Source of the DNA: VRUE01 sp045805805
GTDB lineage: Bacteria > Actinomycetota > Thermoleophilia > Solirubrobacterales > 70-9
Assembly: GCA_045805805.1 (NCBI GenBank)
Contig: JBJMKO010000144.1
Span: 1 to 64,000 of the forward strand
DNA length: 64,000 nt
Direction of reading: 5' to 3'
Numbering within the stretch: the first letter of the stretch is position 1; each line of letters opens with the position of its first letter. A program made the position numbers and the translations under genes. Below, piece after piece: positions 17,182 to 25,774 of this stretch. The notes under the pieces are model-generated. The model did not search any database, was not told where the DNA came from, and was given only the letters and a program-made list of their open reading frames with translations.

Positions 17182-18876
17182 TTATTGCAGGGGCTCGACG
17201 GGTGAGCCCGCGGGGTCGGCACCGGCCTCGGCCAGGGCGGCGGGCCAGGCCTCGGCGGCCTGCTTGACCTGGCGCCGCGACCAGCCCAGCTCGGCGCCCA
17301 TCGCCGCCGCCACCGCCCGCGCCGGGCCCGCGTCGCGCAGCTGCGGTGCGGCCAGAAGGCCGAGGCGGGTGCGACGCAGCAGCACGTCGGCGACGCTGCG
17401 CGCCTGCTCGTGGCGGGCGGCGATCACGACCTCGGCAAGCAGGTCGGGGCGGCCGGGGACGATCGGCGCCGCCAGCTTCGGGTCCTCCCGCGCCAGAGCG
17501 AGCACGTTCCGCGCCGCGTGCCCGTAGCGGAAGGCAAGCTGGGCGATCGTTCCCTCCCCCACGCCCTCGGACGCCTTCAGGTCCTCCGGCCGCGCCTCCA
17601 TCCCCAGCGGGATCTCGGCGGTGTGACAGGCGGCCTCGCGCCCCTCGCGCTCGACCAGCCGGTCGACCGTCTGCTTCGCCATCCGCCGCCAGGTGGTCAG
17701 CTTGCCGCCGGTGATCGTCAGCATCCCCGAGGAGGTCTCGTAGAGCTCGGCCTTGCGGGAGATGTCGACCGACTTCTTCGGGTCGCCGGTGGCGATCAGC
17801 GGACGCACGCCGGCGTAGGCGCCGACGAGGTCCCGCTCGCCCAGGGAGACGCCGAAGAACTCGTTGACCGCATCCAGCAGGTAGGCGATGTCCTCGTCGG
17901 CCGGGCGGGGATGGTCGACGTCGCCGTCGAAGTCGTTGTCGGTGGTGCCGATCAGGGTGCGGCCGTACCAGGGCAGGGCGAAGATCGCCCGCCCCTCGCC
18001 GGCGGGGACGATGCAGGCAGCCTCGCCGGTCGAGAGGTCGTCGCGGTCGACCAGGACGTGGGTGCCGCGGCTGGGGGAGATCCGCGGCACGTCCTCCTCC
18101 TCGACCACCTCCTCGGGGCGGATGCGGTCGGCGAAGACCCCGGTCGCGTTGACGACGTTGTCGGCTTCGACCTCGATCCGCTCGCCCGAGTCGGTCTCGA
18201 CGAAGGCGACCCCGGTTGCGCGACCGTCCCCTCCCAGCGTCACCTCGGTCACCTCGGCGCCGTTCAGCATCGTCGCGCCGAAGCGCTCGGCCTCGCCGAG
18301 CACGGTGAGCACCAGGCGCACGTCGTCGGTCTGGCAGTCGTAGAAGAGGTAGGCGTTCTTCGGGTCGCGCGGCGCCAGCGCGGGCATCAGCTCGAGCACC
18401 TCGTCGCGGTCGATCGTGCGGTGGCGGTCGGGGGACCAGTAGTAGTCCTCGTCGGCCTCCTTGGAAGAGCGCATCTCGCGGCGGCCGCGGCCAACCCGCG
18501 TCGTCGCCATCACGTCGTACATGTTGAGGCCGATGCCGAGGCCGCGCTGGCGGCGCTCGTCGGGGAAGGCGGGAACCAGGAACGGCGTCGGGTAGACGAG
18601 GTGGGGCGCCAGCTGGACGAGGAGCTGTCGCTCGAGCAGCGCCTCGCGCACCAGCCCGAGGTCGAGGTTCTGCAGGTAGCGAAGGCCGCCGTGGACCATC
18701 TTCGAAGAACGGCTGGATGTGCCTTCGGCGTAGTCGCCTCGCTCCAGCAGCGCCACCGAGTAGCCGCGCGAGGCGGCGTCGAGCGCCACTCCGGCGCCGG
18801 TTATGCCCCCTCCGATGACGACGACCTCGAAATGCCCGCCGGCTATCTCCTCGATGGCAGCGGCGCGGGAGAGCAT
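17182..18876 (-). CDS. glpD: Glycerol-3-phosphate dehydrogenase, FAD-dependent
   Basis: GlpD oxidises sn-glycerol 3-phosphate to dihydroxyacetone phosphate and passes electrons to the quinone pool. From the ATG at 18876 the 564-residue product has the FAD dinucleotide motif VVVIGGGITGAGVALDAASRG near residues 18-38, the family sequence SSRSSKMVHGGLRYLQ, a substrate-site region (GVRPLIA near residue 355) and the C-terminal GlpD helical domain (CHTAEIPLGME ...). It shares bases with the nitroreductase stop (TGATG), so the two are likely co-translated. No glpK or glpF lies adjacent. Confidence 0.93.
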   Translation of the reverse strand: MLSRAAAIEEIAGGHFEVVVIGGGITGAGVALDAASRGYSVALLERGDYAEGTSSRSSKMVHGGLRYLQNLDLGLVREALLERQLLVQLAPHLVYPTPFLVPAFPDERRQRGLGIGLNMYDVMATTRVGRGRREMRSSKEADEDYYWSPDRHRTIDRDEVLELMPALAPRDPKNAYLFYDCQTDDVRLVLTVLGEAERFGATMLNGAEVTEVTLGGDGRATGVAFVETDSGERIEVEADNVVNATGVFADRIRPEEVVEEEDVPRISPSRGTHVLVDRDDLSTGEAACIVPAGEGRAIFALPWYGRTLIGTTDNDFDGDVDHPRPADEDIAYLLDAVNEFFGVSLGERDLVGAYAGVRPLIATGDPKKSVDISRKAELYETSSGMLTITGGKLTTWRRMAKQTVDRLVEREGREAACHTAEIPLGMEARPEDLKASEGVGEGTIAQLAFRYGHAARNVLALAREDPKLAAPIVPGRPDLLAEVVIAARHEQARSVADVLLRRTRLGLLAAPQLRDAGPARAVAAAMGAELGWSRRQVKQAAEAWPAALAEAGADPAGSPVEPLQ

Positions 18877-19385
18877 CAGTCGAGGAAGGCGGTCGACTGC
18901 TCGACTGGCGGGCGCTCGGGGGGCTCCTTCTCCTGGCGCGCCCGGCCCAGGTGCAGGAGGCTGACGAAGCGCTCGTCGTCGGGCAGTCCCACGGCGGTGC
19001 GGCCCCCTGTCGAGCGCAACAGGCCAGGGGTGCGCCAGTAGCCGGCCAGCCCGCGGGCGTGGGCACCGAGCAGCACGATGTAGGAGGCGACAGCGGTGGC
19101 GTACAGATCCTCCTCGTTCTGGACCGGGTCGGCACCGAGCGCGCAGGAGACGACGATCAAGGTCGGGGCGCGGTCGAGCTTCGCCGCGCCCTCCGGCCCC
19201 GCCGCCTCCTTGAGGCGCTCCAGAGTCGCCGGCCCGATGACACGGAAGCGCCACGGCGCGGTCAGGTGGTGGTTCGGGGCCCAGCGAGCAAGCTCGAGCA
19301 GCTCGAGGATCTCCTCGCGCCCGAGCGCCTCGGGGCCGAAGGCCTTGTGCGTGCGGCGCGTCCTGATCGCGGTCTCGACGTCCAC
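18876..19385 (-). CDS. Nitroreductase family protein (YdjA-like)
   Basis: A 169-residue FMN-dependent nitroreductase of the small YdjA type, started at the GTG at 19385 (product MDVETAIRTRRTHKAF). Characteristic elements are the N-terminal RRTHKAF (flavin-phosphate contact), ARWAPNHHLTAPWRF, the middle segment KLDRAPTLIVVS and GLAGYWRTPGLL, the counterpart of the GxWR region in YdjA. Substrate unknown; reductions of nitro compounds, quinones or flavins are known for the family. A link to the cobalamin operon directly upstream (for example a BluB-like role) is not supported, because BluB sequence signatures are absent. Confidence 0.83.
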   Translation of the reverse strand: MDVETAIRTRRTHKAFGPEALGREEILELLELARWAPNHHLTAPWRFRVIGPATLERLKEAAGPEGAAKLDRAPTLIVVSCALGADPVQNEEDLYATAVASYIVLLGAHARGLAGYWRTPGLLRSTGGRTAVGLPDDERFVSLLHLGRARQEKEPPERPPVEQSTAFLD

Positions 19386-19480
19386 GAGTGGAACATAGCC
19401 GCCACCGGCCGGCCGCCTCGGCCGGCGGGCCAAGCGCGGAGCCCGGTGGCGCTCGTCGCATCGGCGATCGGGGGATGGGA

Positions 19481-21337
19481 CTACCAGCCGTTGCGGCGAC
19501 CGAGCCACCACGGCGCGGCTATCGCGAGGGCGGTCGCGGCGAGGCCGATGCCTATGGGAATCCAGGGCGACGGGGCCGTGCCGGTCTCGGAGACCGGTTC
19601 CGACGCAAGGACGCCCGGCCGCGACCCGGCCGTCCCGGACCCGCCTTCGGGGGACTCGCCGCCGCCTTTTGCACCGGGCAGGGGGATCGTGCCCGTTCCG
19701 GGCGGCAGGGCCGCACCCGGTGGGCTTTCGGTCCCACCGTTGGCTTCCGGCAACAGTTCGGACGGCGCCGGAGAGCCCGATCCCACCCCCGCCGCAGTGC
19801 TGCCGCCCGTTGACGACGATCCCGTCGGCTTCTTCTCGCGTGGCGGTGGCGAGATCGGCAGCGCGTCGCCGGCGGCGGCTACCAACGCCTCGGCGGTCAC
19901 CCAAACCGGGGTCTGGTCGCTGGAAGCCGAGTAGCGGAAGTGGCCGTTGCCTGCCTGCTGGGTGGTCAGGTAGTCGAGCGGGCTGTTGCCGCCCGACGCG
20001 ATCTCGGAGGGATCGGCCCCTACAGCGATCATCCCCTGGACGGCCCAGCCGGTCGATTGCGAGTTGACTCCACCCGAGCCACCCAGGGCGAAGCCGCCAT
20101 TGGAGTGCTGGTGCTTGCGCAGGTAAGAGAGGCCGCGTTCGGCTGCCTTCGTGTCGGGCATCGCCTGCATCGCGGTGGCGGTGACGTCGGCGTTGCTTGG
20201 CTGCCCCGGCTCGTCGCCCCAGCCACCGTCGTCGTTCTGGACGTTGCCCAGCCAGGACAGCGTCTTTTCCAGCCCGCCGGTGGCGCCGGCGGTTCGGAGG
20301 GCGATCACGCTGTAGGAGGTCGTCCCGGGCCAGCCCTCGAAGGAGCCGTTCTTGGCACGACGCCCCTGCAGCTCGTCGACCAGGTCGCGGCCGGCGAACG
20401 AGCGCGGGTCTATGCCTGCCCCCTCGAGAGCGACGATCGTGCGGGCCAGGTCGCCGCTGCTGCTCATTTCGTCGATGTGCGAGCGCAGGAAGTCGATCGG
20501 CGTGGTGCCACCGCGGGAGACGTCGAGCGGGTTGCGACCCGCCGCCTCAAACCCCAACATCGCCCAGCCGGTGATCGCGGCGCCCGAGGGGTCGCCGGGA
20601 GAGGAGCCGAAGCCGCCGTCGGAGTTCTGCATCGATTCGAGCCAGTCGGCGGCGAGGCTGGGGCTGGCGGCACTGGCCGAGCCGGGGACGATCGCCGGCA
20701 GCAGCAGGGCCACGAGCACCGCTGTCGCCACTGCCGGGGTGCGCCACTCAAACCGCTCGCGGAAGCGGACCAGCATCCGCACCATCGCCGGCCCGGCCAG
20801 CAGGGCGAAGACGACGTTGCCGATCGCGTGGGCGAGGTTGAACGAAATCGCGCGGGCTTCCAGCGCGAGGAAGTGCTGGATCGAGAGGTCTCCACCGTAG
20901 GTAGCCATCAGCGAGAAGTTCAGCAGCAAACCGTAGGGGATAGCGGCGAATCCGCAAACCGCGGCGAGGGTGAGGCGGCTCGCGTTGCGGGCGCCGAGCG
21001 CCAGCGCCGCCCCCATCAAGCCACAGAGGCCCCATCCCGCCATCTGCCACGGCGTCCAGGGCCCCTGGCCGAACCAGAAGTTGGAGACGAGGCCCGCCAG
21101 CGCTCCTACCGCGAAGCCCGGCGCCGGCCCAAGCGCGTAGCCGGCGAAGACGACGATGTCGGTCGTCGGCTTGACGTTGGGAAAAGCAGCGAAGGCGATA
21201 CGACCGGCGATCGCCAGGGCCGCGAGCGCCGCAACCAGCGCCACCACCTGCGACGGCGGCCGGGAGCGCTCGTACCAGGCGAAGCCACCGATAAGAACCG
21301 CGCCGAGGATCAGAAAGCTGGTCAGCTGCCAGGACAT
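19481..21337 (-). CDS. ECF transporter S component fused to a terpenoid-cyclase-like alpha/alpha toroid
   Basis: A 618-residue membrane protein with an unusual fusion. Residues 1-225 form about six membrane helices with the S-component signature AFPNVKPTTDIVVFAGYALG ... VSNFWFGQGPWTPWQM. Residues 230-475 are an extracellular domain of repeated helical units of the prenyltransferase/squalene-cyclase toroid type (NSDGGFGSSPGDPS, NDDGGWGDEPGQPS, HSNGGFALGG). A Ser/Gly/Pro-rich linker (about 480-585) leads to a C-terminal membrane anchor ending in RRNGW. Human intrinsic factor and transcobalamin bind B12 with an alpha6/alpha6 toroid of this class. With the riboswitch and the DUF4430 genes upstream, this is probably the cobalamin-specific subunit. 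Confidence 0.85.
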   Translation of the reverse strand: MSWQLTSFLILGAVLIGGFAWYERSRPPSQVVALVAALAALAIAGRIAFAAFPNVKPTTDIVVFAGYALGPAPGFAVGALAGLVSNFWFGQGPWTPWQMAGWGLCGLMGAALALGARNASRLTLAAVCGFAAIPYGLLLNFSLMATYGGDLSIQHFLALEARAISFNLAHAIGNVVFALLAGPAMVRMLVRFRERFEWRTPAVATAVLVALLLPAIVPGSASAASPSLAADWLESMQNSDGGFGSSPGDPSGAAITGWAMLGFEAAGRNPLDVSRGGTTPIDFLRSHIDEMSSSGDLARTIVALEGAGIDPRSFAGRDLVDELQGRRAKNGSFEGWPGTTSYSVIALRTAGATGGLEKTLSWLGNVQNDDGGWGDEPGQPSNADVTATAMQAMPDTKAAERGLSYLRKHQHSNGGFALGGSGGVNSQSTGWAVQGMIAVGADPSEIASGGNSPLDYLTTQQAGNGHFRYSASSDQTPVWVTAEALVAAAGDALPISPPPREKKPTGSSSTGGSTAAGVGSGSPAPSELLPEANGGTESPPGAALPPGTGTIPLPGAKGGGESPEGGSGTAGSRPGVLASEPVSETGTAPSPWIPIGIGLAATALAIAAPWWLGRRNGW

Positions 21338-23094
21338 CAGCCGTCCTCCGAGCGGTGAGTTCGTGTTTTTGCGTCCATATGGGCCCCAAAAGACGAACTC
21401 ACCCGGGCTTGAAGAGCGGTGGCACCCTGCTCGGGGGTGATGACCCCCGGCAGGTCGAGGACGCGGGCCACCTCGGTGGCGAAGTACCAGCCGCCGGAGA
21501 GGATCTCGGTCGCCGGGCCGTCGGCGATGACTACGCCGTCTCCGAGCAGGACGACGCGCTCGGCAAAGGTGGCGGCGAACTCGACGTCGTGGGTGGCGAC
21601 GAGGAGACCGGCGCCGCGATCGGCGAGGTCGCCGATCAGCTCGACGAGGTCAGCCTTGCGGGCGCGGTCCATGCCGCGGGTCGGCTCATCGAGGGCGACG
21701 ACTCCAGGGAGGCCTCCGCCGTCCATTCGCCCTGCCAGGGTTATCGTCAGCGCCAGCCGCTGCCGCTCACCTCCCGAGAGGTCACGCGGATCGGCGTCGA
21801 TCGCGTGCTCCAAACCGACAAGCCGCAAGGCCGCAAGGCCGGCATCACTAGGAAGTTCGTCCCCGACGCGCTCCCGCACCAGGTAGTCGCTGGGGTTCTG
21901 TGTCAGCAGCGCGACACCAGCCGGCCCCTCGGCCTTGCCTCGGACTGGATCGATCAGTCCCGCAACGGTCTTCAAGAGTGTGCTCTTGCCTGCACCGTTG
22001 CGCCCCATGAGCGCAACCCGTTCACCCCGATGCACTTCCAGATCGATGCCCTTCAGGACATCGCGGTGCGCATCGCCCGAAGTGAGCTCGACCCAGAGGT
22101 CGGTTGACGTGAGGGTGGGATTTGAGGGGAGGCGGACCCCCTCCTCTCTCAACTTTTTCGGTGGGGCGGTGGTCTGTTTTCCTGGGCGGGTTGACGAAAA
22201 AGTACAAGCCGTTCGGAGGGGGTCCGCCTCCCCTCTATCGGCAGGCTCCGTTGACGTGAGAGTCCGGCGCGCGTCGCGGACCCCGACGGGCAGGGGTTCG
22301 ATGCCGGCGAGAGAGAAGAGGCGCGCGGCGGGGGTCTCCAAAGCTTGGTCGGCCTCCTGCGCCCAGGTGAGGAAATCGCGGGGTCGGCCGTCGAAGGCGA
22401 TCGAGCCGGAGTCCATCGCGATGACACGGTCGGCTGCGGCCAGGCAGCGCTCCAGTCGGTGCTCGGCCAACAGGATCGTTACCCCCCACTCCTCGTTTAG
22501 GCGGCGGAGGAGCCAGATCAGCTCGTCTCCCGCTACTGGGTCCAGCTGGGAGGTGGGCTCGTCGAGGAGGACCAGCTTCGGGCGGGTTACCAGGGCTGCG
22601 GCCAGGGCTACACGTTGGAGCTCCCCACCCGAAAGGGTGTCCACGGCTCGGTTGAGCAGGTGGGGAATCGCCAGGGCGAGAGCCACCTCCTCCACCGCTC
22701 TCGCACGGGAGCTTGGTGAGTCTTCTCTCATCTCCAGGGGGAGCTCTATCTCGGCCGCGACCGTGGTCGAGACGACCTGGGTCTCCGGGTCTTGCGCCAC
22801 GTAGCCGACTGCGGTGGCAAGCTCGCCCGGGCCGTTGGCTATCGCGTCGATGCCCGTCACCTCTACACGACCCTCGATCTCGCCGCCGTGGAAATGCGGG
22901 ACGAGGCCGCAGGCGGCGCGGAGGAGAGTCGACTTGCCGCAGGCGGAGCGGCCGGCGAGGAGGACGAGCTCGCCCGGATCCAGGCGAAGTGAGACATCGC
23001 GGAGGGCCGGCTCGGAGGCGTTGGGATAGGCGTAGGTGAGGCCATCGACCGCCATGGCCGGGACGGCGCGCGTGGAGGTGGCGAGGTCAGGCAC
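21337..23094 (-). CDS. ECF transporter double ATPase (EcfA-EcfA' fusion)
   Basis: A 585-residue protein with two ABC ATPase cassettes in tandem, energising the ECF importer. Cassette 1: Walker A GRSACGKSTLL (Ala in place of the usual Gly), signature LSGGELQRVALA, Walker B LVLLDEPTSQLD. Cassette 2: Walker A GRNGAGKSTLL, signature LSGGERQRLALT, Walker B VVALDEPTRGMD. The linker (residues about 282-331) is encoded by an in-frame family A palindrome bounded by an 11-bp direct repeat, and the last 20 or so residues by a family B palindrome. Start is the GTG at 23094, overlapping the ecfT stop by 8 bp; an ATG at 23052 is also possible. Confidence 0.93.
   Translation of the reverse strand: MPDLATSTRAVPAMAVDGLTYAYPNASEPALRDVSLRLDPGELVLLAGRSACGKSTLLRAACGLVPHFHGGEIEGRVEVTGIDAIANGPGELATAVGYVAQDPETQVVSTTVAAEIELPLEMREDSPSSRARAVEEVALALAIPHLLNRAVDTLSGGELQRVALAAALVTRPKLVLLDEPTSQLDPVAGDELIWLLRRLNEEWGVTILLAEHRLERCLAAADRVIAMDSGSIAFDGRPRDFLTWAQEADQALETPAARLFSLAGIEPLPVGVRDARRTLTSTEPADRGEADPLRTACTFSSTRPGKQTTAPPKKLREEGVRLPSNPTLTSTDLWVELTSGDAHRDVLKGIDLEVHRGERVALMGRNGAGKSTLLKTVAGLIDPVRGKAEGPAGVALLTQNPSDYLVRERVGDELPSDAGLAALRLVGLEHAIDADPRDLSGGERQRLALTITLAGRMDGGGLPGVVALDEPTRGMDRARKADLVELIGDLADRGAGLLVATHDVEFAATFAERVVLLGDGVVIADGPATEILSGGWYFATEVARVLDLPGVITPEQGATALQARVSSSFGAHMDAKTRTHRSEDG
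21355..21402. repeat. Family B palindrome, copy 2, inside the ATPase 3' end
   Basis: GTGAGTTCGTGTTTTT and AAAAGACGAACTCAC pair around a centre containing CCATATGG. Read on the minus strand it shows the same TTCGTCTTT ... AAACACGAACTCA order as copies 1 and 3. It encodes the C-terminal residues of the EcfA fusion (SSSFGAHMDAKTRTHRSEDG), which have no counterpart in normal EcfA proteins. Confidence 0.88.
22124..22235. repeat. Family A composite palindrome, copy 3, in frame inside the EcfA fusion
   Basis: Arms 22124-22144 and 22215-22235 are exact complements over 21 bp. The inner stem ACTTTTTCG / CGAAAAAGT and GTACAAG are conserved; the internal-loop strands have diverged. The 11-bp sequence GTTGACGTGAG occurs at 22103-22113 and again at 22250-22260. 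One repeat plus the element (22103-22249) is 147 bp, exactly 49 codons, so the reading frame is kept. Confidence 0.94.
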
Positions 23095-24073
23095 GGGAGG
23101 CTCCTCCCGCCTGCACCGTTTGGGCTCCCTGGGCGCCCGAACGGAGCACGCTTCGGGAGCGACGCCGGTTTCGGCGCAGCGGGGCAAGCCCGCTGAGGAC
23201 GATTGCGGCCGAGACGGCGAGGACCGGCGGGCCGGTGCCGACCTCGACCGCCGGATATTCGGCGAACGCGTCGGCACCGAGGAGCTTGCCGGCAATCGCG
23301 ATGGCGAGGACCGCGGAACCCGTCGCGTAGAGGCGGCGGTCGTAGCGAGAGCGCCGCGCGAAGGATTTTCGGCCCCGTAGGCCCGAAAGACCTTGCCGGG
23401 GCCGCCCCGGGGATCGCGGAGCCTCCAGGGCGTAACCGCGGAGCTCGAGCGTCGCGGCGACGTCGACCGCGCGGTCCAGCGAGCCGGCGAGAAGCCGCCG
23501 GGCCAGGGGGGCGCGTCCGACCGGGGCCGCGCCCGGGCCGCGCAGGCGGGCGGCGTCGCGCAAGCGGGCAGCGTCCGCCGCGGCCACCGGCACCAGCCGC
23601 GAGACCAGCGACGCCGTCAGGGCCGAACGCCTGGCCAGCGGCCGCAGGGCGCGCAGGACGCGATCGGGGTCAACACAGGCCGAGTAGACGGCGAAGGCGA
23701 CCATTACGACCGCGGCGCGCAGTCCGAGTACCGCGCCGGCGCCGATCGCCTCGGCCGTGACGTCGACCTGACCCAGCAGGGGCCACTTGCCGAGGCGGGC
23801 GAGCACCGTCTCCCCCCGGCTCACCACCAGGGCGTTGACGGCGACGATCAGCATGGCCAGCGTCAGCCCCATCCAGAGGGCGGCGCGGACCGCCGCGCGC
23901 GCGCCGGCGAGGCGGCCGGCCAAAACCAGGGCGCCGCCGGTCGAGGCCAGCACGATCGGGTTCGAGTAGAGAAAGGCGCAGGCGGTCAGAGCGCCCAGGT
24001 AGACGACCGCGGCGGCCGGCGAGGCCGCCTGCAGCGGACCCGACCTCGGGATGTAGGCGAACGGCGATCTCAT
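23087..24073 (-). CDS. ecfT: ECF transporter transmembrane component EcfT
   Basis: The scaffold membrane protein that couples EcfA ATPases to the S component. The 328-residue product, started at the ATG at 24073 (MRSPFAYIPRSGPL...), has four to five N-terminal hydrophobic segments and the two cytoplasmic coupling motifs expected for CbiQ/EcfT, seen as AARLRGPG near residue 185 and LELRGYALE near 222. It overlaps both neighbours (ATGA with the lipoprotein gene, 8 bp with the ATPase gene). A C-terminal extension of about 100 residues with two more hydrophobic stretches and a basic tail is longer than in typical EcfT. Confidence 0.9.
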   Translation of the reverse strand: MRSPFAYIPRSGPLQAASPAAAVVYLGALTACAFLYSNPIVLASTGGALVLAGRLAGARAAVRAALWMGLTLAMLIVAVNALVVSRGETVLARLGKWPLLGQVDVTAEAIGAGAVLGLRAAVVMVAFAVYSACVDPDRVLRALRPLARRSALTASLVSRLVPVAAADAARLRDAARLRGPGAAPVGRAPLARRLLAGSLDRAVDVAATLELRGYALEAPRSPGRPRQGLSGLRGRKSFARRSRYDRRLYATGSAVLAIAIAGKLLGADAFAEYPAVEVGTGPPVLAVSAAIVLSGLAPLRRNRRRSRSVLRSGAQGAQTVQAGGASRA

Positions 24074-24984
24074 CGAACCGGAAGCGGCGTCTCCTCCCCC
24101 CCTTCGACCGCGACCGCGTAATGGTCGCGCAGGTCGGCCGCGTCGAGCAAACGGGCGGCGGCCCCCACCCCGTCCAAGCTCGGCCCTGTCACCACCCATA
24201 CCGGCGGCCCTTCATAGCGGCGGGTGGCGGCGACCAGGCCCGCGCCGGCACCGAACTTCCGGGCCGACTTGCCGTCTTCCCCGAGGCCTTCCAGGGCGTA
24301 GCCGCCCAGCGTGGGCCGAAAGCCCGCAAAAACGCCGCTCGCCTGCGGCCCGTTCTCGATCTGAGCCGCCGCGGGATCCTGCCGCACCCGCGTCCAGCGG
24401 CCGACCAGCACCCGGATCGCCCCGTCGGCAGATCCGGAGACCCTCGCTCCGGCGCGCTCCAACCGCCTGCGCACCGTCGCGCAGGCCGCGCCGGCGCCGA
24501 GGCACTCGACCGCAACCGGACGCCGCCGCCCGTCGTAGCCGTCGAGGAAGGGCTGCGGCCAGGAGCCGACCACGGCCGGCACGCGCATCGCCGCGCTCCA
24601 GTCGCGGTAGTCCCACCAGACCGACTCCCCCCCGCGCAGGGGATAGTCGGCCGCGCCGACGGCCGACTCGACCCCGTCGACGTAGAAGAACCAGTCAAGC
24701 GAGCGGTCGACGCTCTCCTGCGCTTCGAGCCCGTCGATCGACTGCACGAAGCCGCCGCCGTAGCGGGTCGCGATGTCGGCACTGCGTTCGAGCGCCCGCA
24801 TCACTGTGTCGGATTCGGTCACGTCGCCGAGCTCACGGCGAAGCATCGGCACGGTCCCGTAGTCCCGCGTCACCGTGAGCTCGACGTCGCCGACCCCGTT
24901 GCCGGGGCCGAGGCCGCAGCCGGCGGCCGCGATCACCGCGAGAAGCAGTGAGATCGCGACCGCCGTGCTGCGGCTCGAGGTCAT
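24070..24984 (-). CDS. DUF4430 (transcobalamin C-terminal-like) lipoprotein
   Basis: A 304-residue lipoprotein with signal peptide and lipobox AAAGC at about residues 19-23. Residues 33-130 form a DUF4430 domain, the fold of the beta domain of transcobalamin and intrinsic factor, with the signature LDWFFYVDGVESAVGAADY followed by GGESVWWDYRDW. The remaining 170 residues are not assigned. The gene overlaps both neighbours by 4 bp within the riboswitch-led operon. I infer that it captures corrinoid at the cell surface together with the toroid domain of the S component. Confidence 0.85.
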   Translation of the reverse strand: MTSSRSTAVAISLLLAVIAAAGCGLGPGNGVGDVELTVTRDYGTVPMLRRELGDVTESDTVMRALERSADIATRYGGGFVQSIDGLEAQESVDRSLDWFFYVDGVESAVGAADYPLRGGESVWWDYRDWSAAMRVPAVVGSWPQPFLDGYDGRRRPVAVECLGAGAACATVRRRLERAGARVSGSADGAIRVLVGRWTRVRQDPAAAQIENGPQASGVFAGFRPTLGGYALEGLGEDGKSARKFGAGAGLVAATRRYEGPPVWVVTGPSLDGVGAAARLLDAADLRDHYAVAVEGGEETPLPVR

Positions 24985-25739
24985 CTACCCGAGCTGCCGG
25001 GGCACTTCCCGCCCACGCAGACGGCCTCGCGCCCGGACGGGATCTCGCCCGCTCCGCGGGCGATCAGCTTCGCCGGCGCCGCAAGGGTCACCATCGCCTT
25101 GCCGGCGGCATCGGTCGGCCCCGAAGCGCCGTTCACCGTCACGCCCGAGGCGGGGGTCTTCTTGCCTTTTTCGTCATAGGAGAAGACGCGCACCTGGAAC
25201 GGCTTGCCCACCGCGACTTTGTCCGGCGCGACCAGGGAGAGCTCGCCGGGATACGGGTAGGACGGCGCCAGGTCCCAGAGCACTTCGTCGCCGGCGTGCA
25301 GCTTGACCGCTTCGCCGCCTACCGAGGGGCTCTTGTGGTTCACCTTCAGGTACCAGGATGCTTCGCCCTTGGCCACCGAACCCCCGACACCGCAGAGCGC
25401 CAGGCCGAAGTCGAAGTGGTCGGAGACCAGCAGCGGCTTCAGCGAGGTGGTGAATTCCGCCGCCCGCATCAGCATGCCGAGGGCGGTCGCGGTCTTGATC
25501 GTCACCTTCTTGCCGCTGCCGCCGGTGCCGGCACCGAAGCAGGTCGCCTTCGGAGAGGTCGCCACCGATGCTTCGCCGGCGACCCCAAAGGAGTCTTCGG
25601 CGAGGATCTTGCCGCCCTTGCCGACCACGCGCAGATCCGCGACCGGCCCCTTGGCCGCCGCCGTGGCGACAAGCGAGAGTGTGAACATGAGAGCCAGCGC
25701 GCACGCGGCGGCCAGCCGGAATGGAACGAGTCTTGGCAT
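24981..25739 (-). CDS. Exported DUF4430-like protein with Ig-like C-terminal domain
   Basis: A 252-residue secreted protein, first gene of the cobalamin operon. It has an N-terminal signal peptide (about residues 1-28), a transcobalamin-C-terminal-like domain (about 33-160) with the hallmark ASWYLKVNHKSPSVGGEAV and GDEVLWDLAP, and a C-terminal beta-sandwich-like segment (SLVAPDKVAVGKPFQVRVF ... PTDAAGKAMVTL, about 168-235). Four Cys residues could form disulfides. The start is the ATG just downstream of the cobalamin riboswitch. A soluble or wall-associated corrinoid-binding role is inferred. Confidence 0.83.
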   Translation of the reverse strand: MPRLVPFRLAAACALALMFTLSLVATAAAKGPVADLRVVGKGGKILAEDSFGVAGEASVATSPKATCFGAGTGGSGKKVTIKTATALGMLMRAAEFTTSLKPLLVSDHFDFGLALCGVGGSVAKGEASWYLKVNHKSPSVGGEAVKLHAGDEVLWDLAPSYPYPGELSLVAPDKVAVGKPFQVRVFSYDEKGKKTPASGVTVNGASGPTDAAGKAMVTLAAPAKLIARGAGEIPSGREAVCVGGKCPGSSGR

Positions 25740-25774
25740 TTAAGCCACCCTTTCCTCGAGGGTTGTCATGGCTG

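Noticed and set aside
16883..19135. A 750-codon open frame on the minus strand
   Set aside because: It overlaps glpD in another frame and is extremely Arg-rich; glpD is clearly the real gene.
18876..19385. BluB (dimethylbenzimidazole synthase) next to the cobalamin operon
   Set aside because: The protein is of the short YdjA nitroreductase type and lacks BluB-like sequence features; closeness to the riboswitch operon alone is not enough.
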